The translations under genes were made by a program, and so were the position numbers. From NCBI RefSeq assembly GCF_963677035.1, contig NZ_OY781472.1, forward strand, positions 2,480,001 to 2,544,000: 64,000 nucleotides of DNA. The letters run 5' to 3'. Position 1 is the first letter of the stretch. Each line of letters starts with the position of its first letter. The notes below the pieces were generated by a model, which had not been told where the DNA came from, did not search any database, and was given only the letters and a program-made list of their open reading frames with translations. The stretch comes from an uncultured Hyphomonas sp. GTDB taxonomy: Bacteria > Pseudomonadota > Alphaproteobacteria > Caulobacterales > Hyphomonadaceae. This document shows positions 56,177 to 64,000 of this stretch, piece by piece.

Positions 56177-57910
56177 ATGCTTCGCCTGTTGCTGCTTGGA
56201 ATTGCAGGTTTTTTTGCGGTACTCACGGGGCAGGCCGATACGGCCCCGCCACCGCGCTATGCATTGGTGATCGGAAATTCCGACTACCAGCAAAGGGGAT
56301 GGCAGCTTTCCAATCCCGCGAATGATGCCCGCCTGATGGCGGACTCTCTCGCCGAAGTGGGCTTTCAGGTCGATCTTGTCCTGAACGCCAGCGAGGACCG
56401 GATGGAGGAGGCGTTCGCTGCCCATGGCGCGCGGCTCAAGGCGGGCGGCCAGAAAGCTGTCGGCCTGATCTATTATGCCGGGCACGGCGTACAGTCTCAG
56501 GGGCTGAACTATCTGGTGCCGGTGGATGCCAATGCGCGTTCCGAACAGGACATCTGGCGCCAGGCGCCGCGCCTCGGCGATGCGCTGCGCTATGTTGAGG
56601 ATGCGGGCAATGCGGTGAATTTCGTGATCCTCGATGCCTGCCGGGACAATCCGCTGCCGAGCGCAACGCGCAGCGCAGCCGGCGGGCTGGCGGAGGTAAA
56701 GCCCGCGCGCGGCCTGCTGATCTCCTATTCCACGGCGCCTGGCTATGTCGCCTATGACGGGGAGGGCGGAAATTCCGCGTTCGCCGTCGCGCTGGCGCAA
56801 ACGCTGATCCGGCAAAACCTGATCGCGGAACAGGTGTTCAAGCGCGTCGCAGACAGCGTGAATGCGGCGACCGGCGGGCTGCAGACCCCGTTCTACAATT
56901 CCGGCCTGACCGGGGCCGACTTCTGCTTCGCCGGCTGTAGCGGCGCGCCGGCCCCTGCGCCCACGGTGATTTCCGATTCCATTCTGTCGACGCGCCTGCC
57001 AGCCGGAACGCGCTCGACCGCTTCGACCGGTGAGGTGCCCGTGGCCGGTCCGGCGGCGTCACCCGAAGCCGGCACCGTGTCCGGCCTCCTGCGCCAGGGC
57101 GCTTTTGCGGCGGCGTCGAGTGGCGGCCCGGTCAATGCGCGCAGGTTCAACGACTGCGCCGACTGTCCGCAAATGGTGGCCATTCCGGCGGGCAGCTTCC
57201 TCATGGGCTCACCGGAGAGCGAGCTGGAACGCAAGGACACGGAGGGCCCGCAATGGGAACCGCAGGTCGCCGCCTTCGCGGTATCTGAAAAGGAAATCAG
57301 TTGGGCCGATCTCGATGCCTGTGTCGCCGCAGGCGGCTGCACCGGAAACGAGGCGAAGGCCGAAACCCGCTCCGACCGCTGGAAGCGCGGCGTCATGCCG
57401 GCCATCAACATCACCTGGTGGGAGGCGATGGATTATGTCCGCTGGCTGAACGATCAGGTGGAGGGGACCCCCTATCGCCTGCTGAACGAGGCCGAGTGGG
57501 AATATGCCGCCCGCGCGGGCACGGCGACGGCGTTCAATACCGGCGACTATCTCACCGACAAGGACGCGAACTTCAATGCCGGCGGGCGCCAGTATAATGG
57601 CGGGCCAAAAGGCAAGTTCCCGCGCCAGCCTCTGCCGGCCGGCTCCTATCCGCCGAACGCGTTTGGCCTGTACGATATGCACGGCAATGTGGCCGAATGG
57701 GTCGCGGACTGCTGGAGCCATGATTACATGGGTCGTACCGGCAAGGCGGAGGCCGAACCGGGCGCGGAGAAATGCTCACGCGCGGTGCGCGGCGGCAGCT
57801 GGGAAAAGATCCCGTCCTATGTGCGCTCTGCCGTGCGCGACGCGTTCCCGCCCGGCGGGCGGGACGATGCGATCGGCTTCCGTGTGGCGAGAGATGCTGA
57901 TCCGTCATGA
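56177..57910 (+). CDS. Caspase (C14)-FGE/SUMF1 fusion protein
   Basis: 577 residues. Signal peptide-like start ([20 protein letters not shown]), Shine-Dalgarno AAGGGGA. Caspase-like peptidase domain at about 26-250: [12 protein letters not shown], catalytic His103 in YYAGHG, and catalytic Cys155 in ILDACRDNP, so the dyad is intact. After a linker, a formylglycine-generating-enzyme/SUMF1-type domain (about 335-573) has [47 protein letters not shown] and RAVRGGSW; the paired cysteines of true FGE are not evident. The fold often binds other partners rather than modifying sulfatases. It is probably exported to the periplasm; the protein target is unknown. Confidence 0.9.
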   Translation: MLRLLLLGIAGFFAVLTGQADTAPPPRYALVIGNSDYQQRGWQLSNPANDARLMADSLAEVGFQVDLVLNASEDRMEEAFAAHGARLKAGGQKAVGLIYYAGHGVQSQGLNYLVPVDANARSEQDIWRQAPRLGDALRYVEDAGNAVNFVILDACRDNPLPSATRSAAGGLAEVKPARGLLISYSTAPGYVAYDGEGGNSAFAVALAQTLIRQNLIAEQVFKRVADSVNAATGGLQTPFYNSGLTGADFCFAGCSGAPAPAPTVISDSILSTRLPAGTRSTASTGEVPVAGPAASPEAGTVSGLLRQGAFAAASSGGPVNARRFNDCADCPQMVAIPAGSFLMGSPESELERKDTEGPQWEPQVAAFAVSEKEISWADLDACVAAGGCTGNEAKAETRSDRWKRGVMPAINITWWEAMDYVRWLNDQVEGTPYRLLNEAEWEYAARAGTATAFNTGDYLTDKDANFNAGGRQYNGGPKGKFPRQPLPAGSYPPNAFGLYDMHGNVAEWVADCWSHDYMGRTGKAEAEPGAEKCSRAVRGGSWEKIPSYVRSAVRDAFPPGGRDDAIGFRVARDADPS

Positions 57911-57991
57911 TCAAGTCCATCAGCCCCCTGATCAGCCATCAATGCGACCGGCTGAACCGGCCCCTCCTTATCGGCGCCGCAGGGGGGCGCC

Positions 57992-58102
57992 GTGCCCGAA
58001 TACCGCAAGGTGAACGGCACTTCTCCCGGCCAGAACAATGGCCGGGCCACTGAAATTGACCCGCTGGCGGCGCATTACCTTGTGGAATCGGGCGGGATTT
58101 GA
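57992..58102 (+). CDS. Possible small protein (36 residues)
   Basis: GTG start with a G-rich GCAGGGGGGCGCC stretch upstream; the product begins MPEYRKVNGTSPGQNNGRA and ends AAHYLVESGGI. Codons are mostly GC-ending, as in neighbouring genes. It lies in the 261-base gap between the caspase-FGE gene and the DUF3126 gene. There is no recognised family, so it may be chance. Confidence 0.25.
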   Translation: MPEYRKVNGTSPGQNNGRATEIDPLAAHYLVESGGI

Positions 58103-58171
58103 TGCAGCCTTGCTGTTGAACCGCAAGCGAAACCAACTAGGTTGCGCCTCGCTAAGAAAAGGACACTTGTG

Positions 58172-58381
58172 ATGAACCGCGAAGAAACGCTCCGCCTTGA
58201 AGCCTATCTCAAAGAGAAGCTGAACCCCGGCCTGCGCCTGCTGCCGCGCGACAAGACGGACGATTCTGTCGAAGTCTATCTCGGCGCCGAGTTCATTGCC
58301 GTCATCTACAAGGATGTCGATGAGGGCGAGACCTCCTACCAGTTCCAGATGACCGTTCTGGAAGAAGACATCAACGGCTAA
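58172..58381 (+). CDS. DUF3126-family small protein
   Basis: 69 residues from the ATG at 58172, with AAAGGA in front; an in-frame start at 58142 adds ten residues not seen in the family. The sequence MNREETLRLEAYLKEKLNPG, DSVEVYLGAEFIAVIYKDVDEG and TSYQFQMTVLEEDI is that of the short alphaproteobacterial DUF3126 proteins, whose function is not known. Followed directly by an intrinsic terminator. Confidence 0.88.
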   Translation: MNREETLRLEAYLKEKLNPGLRLLPRDKTDDSVEVYLGAEFIAVIYKDVDEGETSYQFQMTVLEEDING

Positions 58382-58387
58382 ACCTGT

Positions 58388-58419
58388 GGGACCGTACCTT
58401 CGCCGGAACGGTCCCTTTT
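58388..58419 (+). terminator. Rho-independent terminator after the DUF3126 gene
   Basis: Stem GGGACCGT (58388-58395) pairs with ACGGTCCC (58408-58415) around a 12-base loop, followed by TTTT. It starts 7 bases after the DUF3126 stop codon. Confidence 0.8.
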
Positions 58420-58432
58420 CAGGCATCGCGCG

Positions 58433-58867
58433 CTATGCCTCGAATGGCAGGGCGCGTATGTCCGGCGCGACCCATTCGCGCCGGGCTTTCACGCTGAACA
58501 GCGTTTCCCGCCGCCAGTAATCGAGTACCCAGTCCGGTTTTCCGCAGGGGCCGGCCAGAAGATCTGATAACACAGCGTGCAGCGGCGTGCCCTCGGGCGC
58601 GGCGCTGAGCGTGTGTTCGGCGGCTTTCAGCGAGGCGATGGTGATCGTCTCGTGATAGCCTTCTGTCTCTGTGTTCCGGCCGCCGACAGATTCATTGTAG
58701 GCGCGGATCATGCCGGGCATGTCGCGATACGCGGCGGCGGCATCCTCCGCGATCAGGCCGAGCGCGGCGGCCCAGTGAGCGGCGTGGGTCCATTTCTCTT
58801 TCGGCAACGTCCGGCCGCGGAAGCCTTCCAGCAGCACGGCGATATCGTCATCGGTTTCAAAACTCAT
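58433..58867 (-). CDS. Conserved hypothetical protein (WTHAAH / NESVGGRNT motifs)
   Basis: 144 residues, start ATG at 58867 with AAGGAACTG upstream. The protein is mostly helical with conserved-looking segments: LPKEKWTHAAHWAAAL, RAYNESVGGRNTETEGYHET and a WVLDYWRRETLFS end. The His-rich WTHAAH and YHET patches could bind a metal, but this is only suggestive. No characterised family was recognised. The start codon is only 37 bases from a terminator hairpin in its leader, which suggests attenuation control. Confidence 0.75.
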   Translation of the reverse strand: MSFETDDDIAVLLEGFRGRTLPKEKWTHAAHWAAALGLIAEDAAAAYRDMPGMIRAYNESVGGRNTETEGYHETITIASLKAAEHTLSAAPEGTPLHAVLSDLLAGPCGKPDWVLDYWRRETLFSVKARREWVAPDIRALPFEA

Positions 58868-58904
58868 CTTTCAGTTCCTTAAATGATGGCGGGGCCCAAA
58901 CAAA

Positions 58905-58926
58905 AGCCCCGCCGGGTGGCGGGGCT
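58905..58926 (-). terminator. Intrinsic terminator or attenuator upstream of the hypothetical gene
   Basis: AGCCCCGCC (58905-58913) and GGCGGGGCT (58918-58926) form a perfect 9-bp stem with a 4-base loop; on the minus strand the stem is followed by TTTGTTT. It ends transcription coming from xseA (stop at 59105). It lies only 37 bases before the start of the 58433-58867 gene, leaving little space for a separate promoter. Confidence 0.8.
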
Positions 58927-58956
58927 TGTTGGGGCGATTGCTGTGATGACGCGCAG

Positions 58957-59040
58957 TCAGTCAGGCAGTCGCCAGGCACAAGCACGCGCCGGCTGGATGA
59001 GCCGGGTCTGTTGCTGCAGGGTGATCGCGTGTTTGTGCAT
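58957..59040 (-). CDS. Possible 27-codon leader peptide
   Basis: ATG at 59040 to TGA at 58957; the product starts MHKHAITLQQQTRL and ends ACAWRLPD. It sits between the xseA stop and the terminator hairpin, and contains its own small hairpin (CCGGCT-ATCC-type, 58989-59005 on the plus strand). No good Shine-Dalgarno is visible. The arrangement of short ORF, internal hairpin, terminator and gene resembles a translational attenuator, but no run of one amino acid is present. Confidence 0.28.
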   Translation of the reverse strand: MHKHAITLQQQTRLIQPARACAWRLPD

Positions 59041-59104
59041 ACAGGCCGGTTAGCGGGTCAGGCCAGAAATGGCAAGTCCGTACTTGTCCGTAGGCGGAGG
59101 CAGC

Positions 59105-60520
59105 CTAAAAAAGCGAGCCCTGCTGGCCTTTTGGTTTCGGCTTGGCCGGTTTTGAGGCAGGTGGCGGCGGCGTGCCGCTTGCTCCGCCCGGCACGGCGGT
59201 CACGTCCCCGTCGGCAAAGCTGATCTTCAGGCTGGCGGCGCTGGCGGCCGATCCCGCGGAGCGGACGAGCTTTCCGGCATCGTCGCGTACCAGCGCATAG
59301 CCGCGTTTCAGCGTCGCCTGATAGGACAGCGTTTCCAGTAGCTTGCCCTGAGACGCCAGCGCGGTTTCGCGCTGCTGCATCAGACGGGTCAGCGCGGGCC
59401 GGGCCCGCACGGCGACATCGCGCAGGCGTTGTTTCGAGGTGCGGATTTCACTGCGCAGGCTGGCCGGGCTGATGGTCAGGCGCGAGAGGCGGACGCGCGC
59501 TTTCTGCGTCAGGGCGAGGGCCGCGCGCGGCAGGGTGGCGGCGGCATAGTCCAGCCGCTGGCGCTTGGTCTGCAGCAGGGTTTCCGGGCGCGGCAGGCGG
59601 GCAGCGGTCAGCTTGTCCTTGGCCTGCGCGGTGCGGCGGGCGAGGGCGCGCTTCAGGCGCTCGCTGGCCTCGCCGGTTTGCAGCAGCAATTCCTGGCGCA
59701 CGGGCACGGCGATCTCGGCGGCGCCGGTCGGCGTCGGGGCGCGGGCGTCGGAGACATAGTCGATCAGCGTCGTATCGGTCTCGTGGCCAACGGCGGAGAT
59801 CAGCGGGATCTCGCTCTCGAAGGCGGCGCGGACGACGCTCTCTTCATTGAAAGGCCAGAGGTCCTCGATGGAGCCGCCGCCGCGGGCGACGATCAGCACG
59901 TCCGGGCGGTCGGCGCCGGTCATGGCGTTGAAGCCCTTGATACCCGCGGTGATCTGCCCGGCGGCCTGATCCCCCTGCACCAGCGCGGGCCAGACGATGA
60001 CGCGCACGGGGAAACGGTCGCGGATGCGGTGCAGGATATCGCGGATCACGGCGCCGGTGGGGCTGGTGACCACGCCGATGGTGCGCGGTAGGAAGGGCAG
60101 CGTCTTCTTGTGCTCAGCCGCGAAAAGGCCTTCGGCGGCGAGCTTCTTCTTCCGTTCCTCCAGCAGGGCCATCAGCGCCCCGGCGCCGGCCGGCCGCATG
60201 GACGAGGCGATCATCTGATAGTTCGAGCGGCCCGCATAGATCGACAGTTTGCCCGTCGCGATCACTTCCAGGCCTTCTTCCGGGCGGAAGGGCAGCCGGT
60301 CGACCTGGCCTTTCCACATCACCGTGTTGAGCACGGCCTTGTCGTCCTTGATGTCGGCATACATGTGGCCGGAGCGGGCGATGGTAACCCGGCCCAGTTC
60401 CCCGCGCACGACGACATGGTCGTAATTCGTCTCGATCGTCCGCTTCAGGCTGGCGGCGAGATCGGAAACGCTGATAGCGGCATCATTGGGGGCGCCATTG
60501 GAGGGGGGAGCATCTGACAT
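59105..60520 (-). CDS. xseA: Exodeoxyribonuclease VII large subunit
   Basis: 471 residues. N-terminal OB-fold (SVSDLAASLKRTIETNYDHV, VRGELGRVTIARSGHMYADI), then the catalytic domain with GLFAAEHKKTLPFLPRTIGV, VTSPTGAVIRDILHRIRDRF, VARGGGSIEDLWPFNEE and AVGHETDTTLIDYVSDARAP. A helical C-terminal region and a Lys/Pro-rich tail (KPAKPKPKGQQGSLF) follow. With the small subunit XseB (not in the window) it degrades single-stranded DNA to oligonucleotides in the cytosol. Confidence 0.96.
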   Translation of the reverse strand: MSDAPPSNGAPNDAAISVSDLAASLKRTIETNYDHVVVRGELGRVTIARSGHMYADIKDDKAVLNTVMWKGQVDRLPFRPEEGLEVIATGKLSIYAGRSNYQMIASSMRPAGAGALMALLEERKKKLAAEGLFAAEHKKTLPFLPRTIGVVTSPTGAVIRDILHRIRDRFPVRVIVWPALVQGDQAAGQITAGIKGFNAMTGADRPDVLIVARGGGSIEDLWPFNEESVVRAAFESEIPLISAVGHETDTTLIDYVSDARAPTPTGAAEIAVPVRQELLLQTGEASERLKRALARRTAQAKDKLTAARLPRPETLLQTKRQRLDYAAATLPRAALALTQKARVRLSRLTISPASLRSEIRTSKQRLRDVAVRARPALTRLMQQRETALASQGKLLETLSYQATLKRGYALVRDDAGKLVRSAGSAASAASLKISFADGDVTAVPGGASGTPPPPASKPAKPKPKGQQGSLF

Positions 60521-60633
60521 GGGCCTTTTCTGGACGCGGTTGCGAGGCGGGGCAAGGGGGCAGGCGCTTGCCAGCGCGTTCGCCTCCCGTCACTGGCGTG
60601 AGGGAGCGGGACAGGCCGGATTTTCCGGGGGTG

Positions 60634-61251
60634 TCAGGACGTGTCGAAAGACTGAGCGGCGAGCGCGACCTCGTGCAGATGCTGCATATTGCCGGCCTGT
60701 TCTGGCGACAGGGCCGGATGGGTGAAGGCTTCAGGCTGGGGCGCCAGCAGCGGCTTCAGCGGCGCATGAAGTCGCGCGCGCATGGCCTGCAGATAGAGGT
60801 CGCCATTTTCGAACACATGGATCCGCGCCGCGAGGCGTTTCAGCAGAGGCGCTGCGGAGACGAGGCCATCCCTGGTCCGGTCGGGGGGCGGCAGACCGGC
60901 AGGCGGGGCCTTGAACGCAAAATCCGGATCGGTGGTGGGCAGAGGCCGGATGACGGGCGCCGGCGGGCATTCATCGATGCGGAACAGGAGTTTCGTCCCG
61001 TCCGGCAGCGGTGCCATCGGCCCGCATTCGGCGCACATCACCACCAGCATGCGGCGCACCAGCGCCTCGAAGATGCTGATCGCCGTGCGCACGACTGAGG
61101 CTTCCGCGCGCGGCAGGCGAAGCGGCCCGGCGTGTTCGGGCGTGCCTTCAGCAGGACCATAACGGGCCAGCAGGCCGGCCATCGCGTTCTGCACGGTGTC
61201 CCACCAATGGCGGATCAGAGTCTGGGTACGGTGCGGAACAGGAAAGCTCAT
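60634..61251 (-). CDS. Conserved hypothetical protein
   Basis: 205 residues, start ATG at 61251. No signal or membrane segment. Contains VVMCAECGPMAPLPDGTKLLFRIDECPPAP, with three cysteines (CAEC and DEC) that could be a metal or structural site, and a predominantly helical remainder. It lies 113 bases upstream of xseA on the same strand, so the two could be cotranscribed. No family was recognised. Confidence 0.6.
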   Translation of the reverse strand: MSFPVPHRTQTLIRHWWDTVQNAMAGLLARYGPAEGTPEHAGPLRLPRAEASVVRTAISIFEALVRRMLVVMCAECGPMAPLPDGTKLLFRIDECPPAPVIRPLPTTDPDFAFKAPPAGLPPPDRTRDGLVSAAPLLKRLAARIHVFENGDLYLQAMRARLHAPLKPLLAPQPEAFTHPALSPEQAGNMQHLHEVALAAQSFDTS

Positions 61252-61365
61252 GCCGCAAAGAATGAGGCTGCCGCCGTCCCCGTTGGATAGGCATCGCGGA
61301 CGCTTCAGAAAGCAAAGGGAAAAGCGGGTGGAGAGGCGTGCACCTGTCCACCAGCCGCCTCGGCG

Positions 61366-61779
61366 TCAGGCCCCCGCGGCCAGTTGTACGGCGAGTGAGG
61401 CGCCGGTGCGGCTGGCAACGCGGCTGAGCGAGAAGGTACCGGTGATCCGCGCATCTTCCGAGAAAGACCAGCGCCCGGTGAACAGCATGAAGCTGGCATC
61501 GACGGCGCCGCAATAGATCAGGTCCGGCTGGATGATGCCGGTGTCTGGCACATAGCGTTTTGAAAGAAGAACGTGCTGGCCGCACCGGTCACCCCGGATG
61601 GTCGCATCATATTCATGTTCATAACCCAGCAGCGGGCCGAACGTCACCGGTTCCAGTGTCGTGCCGCACAGCTTGCCGTCGATTTCCGTGAGCATGGCCG
61701 TGAAGCTGACGCACTCGCCATTTGCGTTGTAGCGGTACTCACCGCTCCACAGTCCGCTCATGTTTTTTAGTCCGCTCAT
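61366..61779 (-). CDS. Hypothetical protein, probable small beta-rich fold
   Basis: 137 residues from the ATG at 61779 (AAGAGG in front; an ATG at codon 7 is possible). It reads as a beta-rich single domain: LWSGEYRYNANGECVSFTAM, KLCGTTLEPVTFGPLLGYEH, RGDRCGQHVLLSKRYVPDT, LFTGRWSFSEDARITGTFSL. No family was recognised. Divergent from purD across 41 bases. Confidence 0.6.
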   Translation of the reverse strand: MSGLKNMSGLWSGEYRYNANGECVSFTAMLTEIDGKLCGTTLEPVTFGPLLGYEHEYDATIRGDRCGQHVLLSKRYVPDTGIIQPDLIYCGAVDASFMLFTGRWSFSEDARITGTFSLSRVASRTGASLAVQLAAGA

Positions 61780-61820
61780 ACCTCTTGATCTCAGACCCGG
61801 AGCCGCGCATCAAGCGCCGC

Positions 61821-63116
61821 ATGAATATTCTCCTTATCGGATCGGGCGGCCGCGAGCATGCGCTGGCCTGGAAAATGGCCCAGTCACCGCTGGTCGACGT
61901 GGTTCATTCGACGCCGGGTAATCCCGGCATGGACGAAGTCGGCCCGTGCTTCGATGTCGGCGCGGCGGATATCGAGACCCTTGAAAAGCTTACGCTTCAG
62001 GTGGAACCGGATCTGGTTGTGATCGGGCCGGAGGCGCCGCTGGCCGAGGGGCTGGCAGATGTCCTGAGGGCGCGCGGGTTCGACGTATTCGGGCCAGGCC
62101 GCGAGGCCGCGCAACTTGAAGCCTCAAAAACTTTTTCCAAAGGCCGGATGACCGCCTATGGCGTGCCGACAGCCGCTTATGGCGAATTCACAGAAGCCGG
62201 GCTCGCAAAAGCCTTTTTGCGCAAAATGCAGGCACCTTATGTGCTGAAGGCCGACGGGCTGGCGGGCGGCAAGGGCGTCGTGATCGCTGAAACGCTGGAG
62301 GATGCGGACGCGGGCGTGGACGAAATGCTGGGCGGGCAGTTCGGCGATGCGTCCACCACGCTGGTGATCGAGGAGTTCATGCATGGCGAGGAAGCCAGCG
62401 TCTTCGTGATCACCGATGGCGAGGGCGCGATCTATCTGCCCGCTGCGCAGGACCATAAGCGCGTCGGCGATGGCGATACCGGCCCCAACACGGGCGGCAT
62501 GGGCGCCTATGCCCCGGCGCCGGTCATGACCGACGAGATGATGGCCCGCGTGAAGGCCGAGATTGCCGAACCCATGCTGCGCGGCATGGCGAAGGACGGC
62601 ATGCCCTATCAGGGCGTGCTCTATATCGGCGTCATGGTGACAGAAGACGGCCCGAAAGTGGTGGAGTTCAATGCCCGCTTCGGCGACCCGGAATGCCAGG
62701 TATTGATGAAGGGCCTGAAGGGCGACATCGTCCCGGCGCTGCTCGCCTCGGCGACCGGTGGCCTGAAGGGCAATGAAGAGGCGTTCGAGGCGCTGCTGGA
62801 GCTCGACCAGTTCGAGCCGTCCGCCACTGTTGTTATGGCGATGACGGGCTATCCCGGCTCGGTCGAGAAGGGCAGCGTGATCAAACATGTCGGCAAGGCA
62901 AATGATCTGCCGGGCGTGCACGTCTTCCATGCCGGAACCGACCGCAACGATCTGGGCATGCTGACCTCGAATGGCGGGCGCGTGCTGAACGTCACGGCCA
63001 GCGGCCTGACCCTGCGCGATGCGATTGAGCGGGCCTATGCCGGCGTCGATGTGATTGACTGGCCGGAAGGCTTCTGCCGCCGCGACATCGGCTGGCGCGC
63101 GCTGGAACGGGGGTAA
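61821..63116 (+). CDS. purD: Phosphoribosylamine-glycine ligase
   Basis: 431 residues from the ATG at 61821 (MNILLIGSGGREHALAWKMA), the usual PurD start. ATP-grasp enzyme: VIGPEAPLAEGLAD, APYVLKADGLAGGKGVVIAE, DHKRVGDGDTGPNTGGMGAY and FNARFGDPECQVLM are all present. It makes glycinamide ribonucleotide in purine synthesis. It stands alone, flanked by a hypothetical gene and the convergent ABC-F gene, with a 237-base gap that shows no gene. Confidence 0.97.
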   Translation: MNILLIGSGGREHALAWKMAQSPLVDVVHSTPGNPGMDEVGPCFDVGAADIETLEKLTLQVEPDLVVIGPEAPLAEGLADVLRARGFDVFGPGREAAQLEASKTFSKGRMTAYGVPTAAYGEFTEAGLAKAFLRKMQAPYVLKADGLAGGKGVVIAETLEDADAGVDEMLGGQFGDASTTLVIEEFMHGEEASVFVITDGEGAIYLPAAQDHKRVGDGDTGPNTGGMGAYAPAPVMTDEMMARVKAEIAEPMLRGMAKDGMPYQGVLYIGVMVTEDGPKVVEFNARFGDPECQVLMKGLKGDIVPALLASATGGLKGNEEAFEALLELDQFEPSATVVMAMTGYPGSVEKGSVIKHVGKANDLPGVHVFHAGTDRNDLGMLTSNGGRVLNVTASGLTLRDAIERAYAGVDVIDWPEGFCRRDIGWRALERG

Positions 63117-63353
63117 GTCCGGAGCGGCGCAGGCCCCTTACGGGAATTGCGCTTTGCCCGCCTCCGGGGCGATTTGGAGAAATACGGCAGGCAAAGCGCG
63201 GAACGCGGCGTTGCGTCCTGTCCATTAAACGGGCGAGCAGCAGGATTCCGTCGCAGAAATCTGGCCTGAATCGAGATTTTTTCAGACCACCCTTCTTTCT
63301 CTGGGAGAAGCGGGTCGGTGAGAGACGCCGGAAGGGCGTGGGAACTGAGACGT

Positions 63354-64000
63354 CTAGCTTTCGGCTTCCAGCGCTTCGGCGGATTCAAGCCATTCCATTT
63401 CGGCGGACTCGGCGGTGGCGGCGTGGTCGGCGCGGGTCTTCAGCAGCTTTTCGAGTTCGTCAGCCGGCGGGGTGCCTGCGGCCAGTTTTGCGTCGATCTT
63501 TGCGATGGCGGCGTTGGCTTTTTCCATCCGCTCTTCCGCCGCGCGCGCTTTTTTCTTCAGGGCGGAGAGGCGTTTCTTGTCTTCCGGCGAGGCGGCAGGT
63601 TTTGGCGCGGCCTGTTTCGGCTTTGCCTCTTTCGCTTTCGCGGCTTTCCCTTCGGCGCGGTCCGCTTTCATGACGAGGGCGCGGTAGTCTTCAAGGTCCC
63701 CGTCATACATCGTGGCGCGGCCATCCTTGACCAGCCACAGCCGGTCCGCCGTTGCTTCGGCGAGATAGACGTCGTGGGTGATCAGCAGGACGGCGCCGGG
63801 AAAGTCGTTCAGCGCGTAGATCAGCGCTTCGCGGCTGTCGATGTCGAGGTGGGACGTCGGTTCGTCGAGGATCAGGATGTGCGGCGCGCTGTGGGACATG
63901 AGGCCCAGCAGGAGGCGCACTTTCTCACCGCCCGACAGTTTCTCGACCTTGGTTTCCACTTTCTCCGCGGAGAAGCCCATGGCGGCCGCAGCGGCGCGGA
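63354..64000 (-). CDS. ABC-F family ATPase, C-terminal part (cut by window edge)
   Basis: The open frame enters from the right edge. It shows the second ATP-binding domain with the ABC signature LSGGEKVRLLLGL, Walker B ILILDEPTSHLD, and the H-loop LLITHDVYLAEATADRL. It then has YDGDLEDYRALVMK, an Ala/Lys-rich linker and a coiled-coil tail (DKKRLSALKKKARAAEERME to WLESAEALEAES), the Uup/YheS-type layout. These proteins act on ribosomes rather than as transporters. The N-terminal domain and start lie outside the window. Confidence 0.9.
   Translation of the reverse strand, partial: RAAAAAMGFSAEKVETKVEKLSGGEKVRLLLGLMSHSAPHILILDEPTSHLDIDSREALIYALNDFPGAVLLITHDVYLAEATADRLWLVKDGRATMYDGDLEDYRALVMKADRAEGKAAKAKEAKPKQAAPKPAASPEDKKRLSALKKKARAAEERMEKANAAIAKIDAKLAAGTPPADELEKLLKTRADHAATAESAEMEWLESAEALEAES

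Noticed and set aside
1..64000. Anti-phage defence system
   Set aside because: The caspase-FGE gene was considered as an effector, but its signal peptide and neighbours (OmpA-like, DUF3126) point to the envelope, and no sensor, nuclease or reverse-transcriptase partner is nearby.

Overview
The window looks like alphaproteobacterial chromosome, most likely from a Hyphomonadaceae/Caulobacterales-type bacterium. The grounds are a TamA/TamB pair, a DUF3126-type small protein, QueF, TonB-dependent nutrient uptake, IS6-family elements and high-GC core genes. The genus is inferred from gene style and was not tested by a search. No rRNA, tRNA or CRISPR array was seen.

Layout. (1) 1-10.06 kb is a catabolic block. 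A minus-strand run (enoyl-CoA hydratase, thiolase, SDR 3-hydroxyacyl-CoA dehydrogenase, truncated medium-chain dehydrogenase) is divergent from a MaoC-type hydratase 2. It is followed by an acyl-CoA dehydrogenase, a quinone-oxidoreductase-like MDR, homogentisate 1,2-dioxygenase (hmgA) and an alpha/beta hydrolase. Together they look like a beta-oxidation-style pathway beside the aromatic ring-cleavage step. (2) 10.09-23.37 kb is a two-partner secretion locus between two broken IS6-family copies: an AraC-type regulator, a TpsB outer-membrane transporter and a giant 2.7 kaa TpsA exoprotein with two blocks of almost identical tandem repeats (5 x 273 bp and 5 x 288 bp). (3) 23.5-30.8 kb is a C4-dicarboxylate module. 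dctA and a TonB-dependent receptor form a minus-strand pair divergent from dctB-dctD; the DctD protein has lost its GAFTGA loop and Walker B glutamate. (4) 30.8-33.7 kb is a lipoprotein-type amidase between two further decayed IS6 copies. (5) 33.7-38.1 kb holds a LysR gene, mmsA, an acyl-CoA dehydrogenase fragment, a second LysR and an XRE regulator. The sequence becomes clearly more GC-rich from about 34.7 kb. (6) 38.4-64 kb reads as core genome: tamB/tamA, Ca2+/Na+ antiporter, queF, nitroreductase, TetR-RND efflux operon, cysE, an OmpA-like / coiled-coil-HhH / caspase-FGE cluster, DUF3126 gene, xseA, small hypothetical genes, purD and an ABC-F ATPase cut by the window end.

The first 34 kb behaves as an accessory region: four IS6 remnants, gene fragments (nitronate monooxygenase start, acyl-CoA dehydrogenase start), lower GC in places, and functions in niche-specific catabolism, adhesion and uptake. 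The most unusual items are the IS-bracketed TpsA with homogenised repeats, the dctA-TonB receptor pair controlled by a DctB with a degenerate DctD, the envelope cluster ending in a caspase-FGE fusion, and a possible attenuator (27-codon ORF plus terminator hairpin) in front of an uncharacterised gene at 58.4-58.9 kb.
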